Source: Dichotomocladium elegans
Lineage: Eukaryota > Mucoromycota > Mucoromycetes > Mucorales > Lichtheimiaceae
Assembly: GCA_025716815.1 (NCBI GenBank)
Contig: JAIXMN010000001.1
Location: forward strand, 930,001-994,000
Length of the DNA: 64,000 nt
Reading direction: 5' to 3'
Of the stretch, positions 60,801 through 64,000 are shown piece after piece. The notes below the pieces were generated by a model that saw only the letters and a program-made list of their open reading frames with translations, searched no databases and was not told the DNA's origin. The position numbers and the translations under genes are program-made. Each line of letters starts with the position of its first letter. Position 1 is the first letter of the stretch.

Positions 60801-61268
60801 GGCAGTGATGACGACGAAGAGGCAGGAAATGTCCCCGCTGGCTGGTCAAGAGGATTTGTCGGATTTCCGCAGACAAGCATGCTTCATCGGACGCAGAGTC
60901 ACATCCAAGAAAATGAAGATGGTAGCCAAGACAAGCAGCAGCAGCAATCCCAACCACAACGCACACTAAACGACGATGGGGATGAAGAGGAGGATCCATT
61001 TGGCGATTTTGCAAGCGGAGACAATGACACATCCACTCAAGATTGGACAGCAGGATTCTCAACACACTTTGAGAGTGTACATATCTCGGGCGAGGGCAGT
61101 AACACAACAAATCTTGCAACTACCGCTGTCGCCACACAAAAGACGAATGAAAGCAACAGAACCTCTGTGGATCATGATTACGTTCGAGCAGTCAAAACCA
61201 AGGAGGAAGAGAATGCAAAGATGCATAAAGAGTACAGCCCAGAAGAAGAGCAGCAGGGTGAAATCTAG
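57890..61268 (+). CDS. SIT4/PP6 phosphatase-associated protein (SAPS domain)
   Basis: Members of this family (yeast SAP155/185/190, human PPP6R) are regulatory subunits of the SIT4/PP6 phosphatase, acting in cell-cycle and nutrient signalling. The start MFWRFGFHNPSAIDTLLDRE is the conserved N-terminus, followed by an acidic ELEDILEEEDLLQE. The SAPS repeats follow in about nine exons: LCKPENLHKLLYYITATDLD-like text; CEIPQIVDAVIVENKGMLEQ; an inserted Ala/Thr-rich loop (58390-58560) and acidic run; FCKTISVFLTKRTGEVLEFI; QQCICEIIRMSQTSLVESPS. Further exons carry GFERLKICELFAELLHCSN, FFSFPWNNFLHYVIYDML, GYMGHLTFIADEIIKVFEG and the TENWI segment. The C-terminus is long, acidic and Gln-rich with DPFGDFASGD, ending at 61268. 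Gene intact. Confidence 0.92.
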
Positions 61269-61695
61269 AGCGAAAAAGAGCTTTCCGTAACATCCATGCA
61301 CCCTTCACGTACCCATCCTTCCGCTCCACAGCTTTGTATCAAACACCTGTCTACAGATATTACTCTTCTCTCACGCCGTTTTCCCTTTCTGGACCTCACA
61401 TAAAGCTATTTCATTTTAACGACCCTTCCGATTGTATCCGACTCTGCTTGATGACATTTTATAGTTATTCTGTGTACTTTATTTTCCAAAATAAATTTCG
61501 TACGCGAGATAAAATACGTATCCATAGGCAAAAAGGGTTTTACATTCATGTATTAACGTTAGTCAACAGAAAACTTTACTCCTTCGTGGGCGAGTATGGA
61601 AAGCTAATGACTTTGGAATTGAGACAGATGCTGTTTGGCCAACTCCACCTCAGGCCTCTCCAACTTGGCTCGTTTCTTTCAATCTGCGGTACCTC
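61269..61695. other. 3' region of the SAPS-domain gene
   Basis: Untranslated and intergenic DNA. A plus-strand frame of 121 residues (61334-61699) has no recognisable domain. An AATAAA lies near 61490. Confidence 0.4.
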
Positions 61696-62052
61696 TTAGT
61701 CTTTTGTGTACTGTAGATACGCATGATCTTGAAAGTGCTTTGCATAACGGAAGATTCGGTGGTTGTTGGCTGAAGAATTATCATGAACCCAATATAACAG
61801 GTTCTTTCTGACAGGATCAACGGGAACATACTGATCTATACGATCTTCAGTCCCGGTTATCCGTGAATCGATGTACTTGGTAGTATCTTCCATGAACACT
61901 GTAACATCGACGTATGTCTGCATGAATAGTTCCACGACATTGGAGCAGGTCCGGCTGTTAGGGTTGAAAGCTTTAAATTTCAGCTTTCCTAATTCATCTC
62001 CAATACGTACTCCATATTGGTTATGTAAGATTCCATTTCGCACCCCACCCAC
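61696..62052 (-). pseudogene. Possible DDE-transposon or endonuclease-like fragment
   Basis: A 118-residue open frame contains KLKFKAFNPNSRTCSNVVEL, TTKYIDSRITGTEDRI and LLYWVHDNSSANNHRIFRYA. The VHDNSSANNH block resembles the VHDESTFYAND block of DDE-superfamily endonucleases found in fungal transposons, with Glu replaced by Asn. No flanking conserved blocks were found, so it is at best a fragment. Confidence 0.35.
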
Positions 62053-63703
62053 CCAACCCCGGTCTACTAGTATAGCTATAGAACGTACCGGCGATCGGTA
62101 CTTGAGGAAGCTGTATTTAAATAGCGGTAATCACATAGTGTAGTGTATGCCGAATGTGTCCTCAATCATACCCCGACCCATTTAAATACGGATATCTAGT
62201 ACGTAGTAGCTCACGAGTACTTCTATCACATATATCTCGTCTGTCTACTTACCTCAAGCTAGTACAATACTTTGATGCAACTAATAGTCGATACCTAGGG
62301 GCGTTCCTGCGACAACTCACACTCATACATCCGGGATATGATAGCAAAGGATTTTAATATCGCTCTCCATGTAACAGGGTGACCACGAGTGGCGAAGTGG
62401 AAGACAGTTGAAAGCGCGTACCCCATTCCCTTTGTATACACGAGCGAGCTGAAAGAAAGCGTTTATCGGGTTGAGTTTTGGTGTCGTGGTGGATAATCTG
62501 GTACTGGAATCACTGTAGGAAAAGGAGTATTATACAATCCGAAAAAGCTGTAAACACCAAAATACCCTACAGCGAAATTGGTCGTTCCGGGAGGGAGGGG
62601 GGAAGGTTACGACCGGATTTAGGACAGATAGTAGGATATCGTATGCTTTTCGAAGAAACGCAGGCTCGGTATATATAACTTCGCTTATACACCTCGACGG
62701 GAAATAACCCAGCTTGAATCCTGTGGGATGCCGAGTGATTGGCTTCCTAAAGGTCCTGATGAATAGTACATATTGCACTTGATCGGGGCTTAGGCCTTGC
62801 GCGATTATATATCATAATCCTCGCTTGCGGTCGGCTTTTTTGCTGGAGCTGTTGCCCCCAAAGCGCACGTGAACATCATTCATGTCTAGATACACTCGGA
62901 CTTGGCGCCTTTGTAAGATGAGCATTGCTGAGAAATAAGGAAACACATGCCTGTATTATCCGGATATCCGAATGTACATTATTTTTGTGGTGGTGGTGGT
63001 GATTAATTAATTCTTGAATACGGGCAATTTCATCTTGAATGCGACGTTCGGCTTTGTTAACCATGGGAAACCAAACTTCAGGAAAGAAATCCGGATGACT
63101 ACAAATCCGAAAACCATGTATAAAAGGAATTTATCATTTGAACAGTTAGAGAATAGGATAACGTACCTAACCTATATTCTAGCTAAAAACGATCGCGATC
63201 ATGCAATCTGGATTACTACAATGAGTGCCGGTGGTATTGCTTTTGACAGAGCTCAACCGTAAATCGAATGCTGACTGTATCCTCTCAGTCAGGGGTTTAT
63301 GCGCAACAACAAGCTAAGACTTGCTCATGCAAGTTACACTAGATAAGTTAGGCCAGCTATGGTCGTCAATGACATGGCTCTGCCCATTGTAAACGGTGTA
63401 TTGGCAAACTTCCGAAAAGCTGGGTACTTTTTAAAGAGATAGTCTTGCAACACCTTATCTCCGTGTATGCGACAGTTGATTTGTCGGCTTGCCCAAAGAA
63501 TTTCTTGGCAGAAGCGACTTCCATTGTCGCTATCCGACCACTTCAGAACTGGGTGGCATGCGGCTCTGGGTTTGGGAAATGGAGTATAAAAGGCTTTTTT
63601 TGGGGGGAGGTGTTCCTGATCCTTTTTATTAATGTGCGTGTTTGTATGGAAGGAGGGCATTTGTACAATTCAAACGGATGAGGTTGTGAGGTTTTGATAA
63701 GGA
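62053..63703. other. Unassigned DNA with one solo pogo-like end at 63277
   Basis: At 63253-63277 the minus strand reads CAGTCAGCATTCGATTTACG, close to the left end of the 758-bp element at 41561, and it is followed by TA at 63278-63279. I did not find its partner end, so it is a truncated copy. A minus-strand frame at 63334-63660 (including LQDYLFKKYPAFRKFANTPF) is open for 108 residues but unassigned. A (GGT)n run lies near 62990. Confidence 0.45.
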
Positions 63704-64000
63704 TTAAAGGTTATTTGGAAGAAAAGTCCAGATGGTACCTAGGATCGCCATGATAGTAGAGATAACAAGAATAGAGTTATTGAGGACCGACTCCCACAAG
63801 CTGATGGAGCCGGCAAATAGTCGACGGTAGCACAGAAGAGGGAATATAGCTGAAATCCCAAAACTGAAGAGGGCCCCCAAGAGAGACTAAGTGAAGAGGC
63901 CTGGTTAATTTCTTTCTTGAGGATGCGGATCACCACTGCATGTACATACCACGACTCGATCGAAGCCGGGAAAGAGGGTGGCGACAATGATGATGAGTAG
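63704..64000 (-). CDS. Vacuolar amino-acid transporter, AVT1-like, C-terminus (partial)
   Basis: The gene continues beyond the right edge. From the edge the minus strand reads LIIIVATLFPGFDRVV up to a GT donor at about 63953. After a short intron ending TTAG it continues SLLGALFSFGISAIFPLLCY, RRLFAGSISLWESVLNNSIL, VISTIMAILGTIWTFLP and a stop at 63704-63706. The PxFDRV loop, the FPLLCY helix, the ISLWE loop and the final GTIWTFLP helix match the C-terminal three membrane helices of AVT1-type (SLC32/36/38) vacuolar amino-acid/H+ transporters. Only this end is visible, so substrate and N-terminal regulation cannot be judged. Confidence 0.75.

Noticed and set aside
63334..63660. 108-residue minus-strand ORF as an extra exon of the AVT1-like transporter
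   Set aside because: It lies downstream of the transporter's stop codon, is hydrophilic and does not continue the transporter's text.

Overview
The window looks like nuclear DNA of an early-diverging filamentous fungus, most probably Mucoromycota. The reasons are short GT..AG introns (about 50-100 nt), fungal-type single-copy genes (RAX2, GEP4, chorismate mutase, SIT4-associated protein, acid-type trehalase-family enzyme), and decayed transposons and an orphan protein family of kinds I associate with mucoralean genomes. No bacterial, organellar or viral gene block was seen, and I found no rRNA, tRNA or CRISPR array. All coordinates of spliced genes are outer limits; exon limits were read by eye.

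Layout. (1) 1-11050: an enormous foldback-type structure. A 69/70-bp tandem array (1-2400) plus a 1.48-kb single-copy arm (2401-3881) is repeated in inverted orientation at 8374-10850, around a 4.5-kb spacer; the left end lies outside the window. (2) 11050-14100: decayed transposons, a Tc1/mariner pseudogene (+) overlapping the end of a MULE-like transposase remnant (-). (3) 14351-17173: two convergent real genes, GEP4 (mitochondrial PGP phosphatase) and a cytochrome P450. (4) 17174-25626: gene-poor DNA including an eroded array with a period of about 167 bp (22540-24540). (5) 25627-37982: a compact gene block: RAX2 with a cytosolic SH3 domain, a divergent SH3-WW-PH-RhoGAP gene, a SYLF-SH3 (YSC84/LSB3) gene, and a secreted GH37 trehalase. 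The first three all carry SH3 domains and belong to cell-polarity/actin biology. (6) 37983-50111: a second transposon-rich region with a Helitron remnant split precisely by a pogo/Tc1-like element at a TA site, a second copy of a Tc1-type MITE, an orphan family gene with one in-frame stop, a 401-bp tandem duplication and a broken DDE_3 transposase. (7) 50112-61268: real genes ARO7 (-), VPS3/TGFBRAP1-like (+) and a SAPS-domain gene (+), with a small TA-flanked element between the last two. (8) 61269-64000: mostly unassigned DNA, a possible DDE-transposon fragment, and the 3' end of an AVT1-like amino-acid transporter running off the right edge.

Functional picture: the intact genes are housekeeping/polarity functions: membrane lipid synthesis (GEP4), aromatic amino-acid synthesis (ARO7), endolysosomal tethering (VPS3), phosphatase control (SAP), polarity (RAX2, RhoGAP, SYLF-SH3), trehalose use, and vacuolar transport. 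The most unusual DNA is the foldback structure at the left and the eroded 167-bp array.
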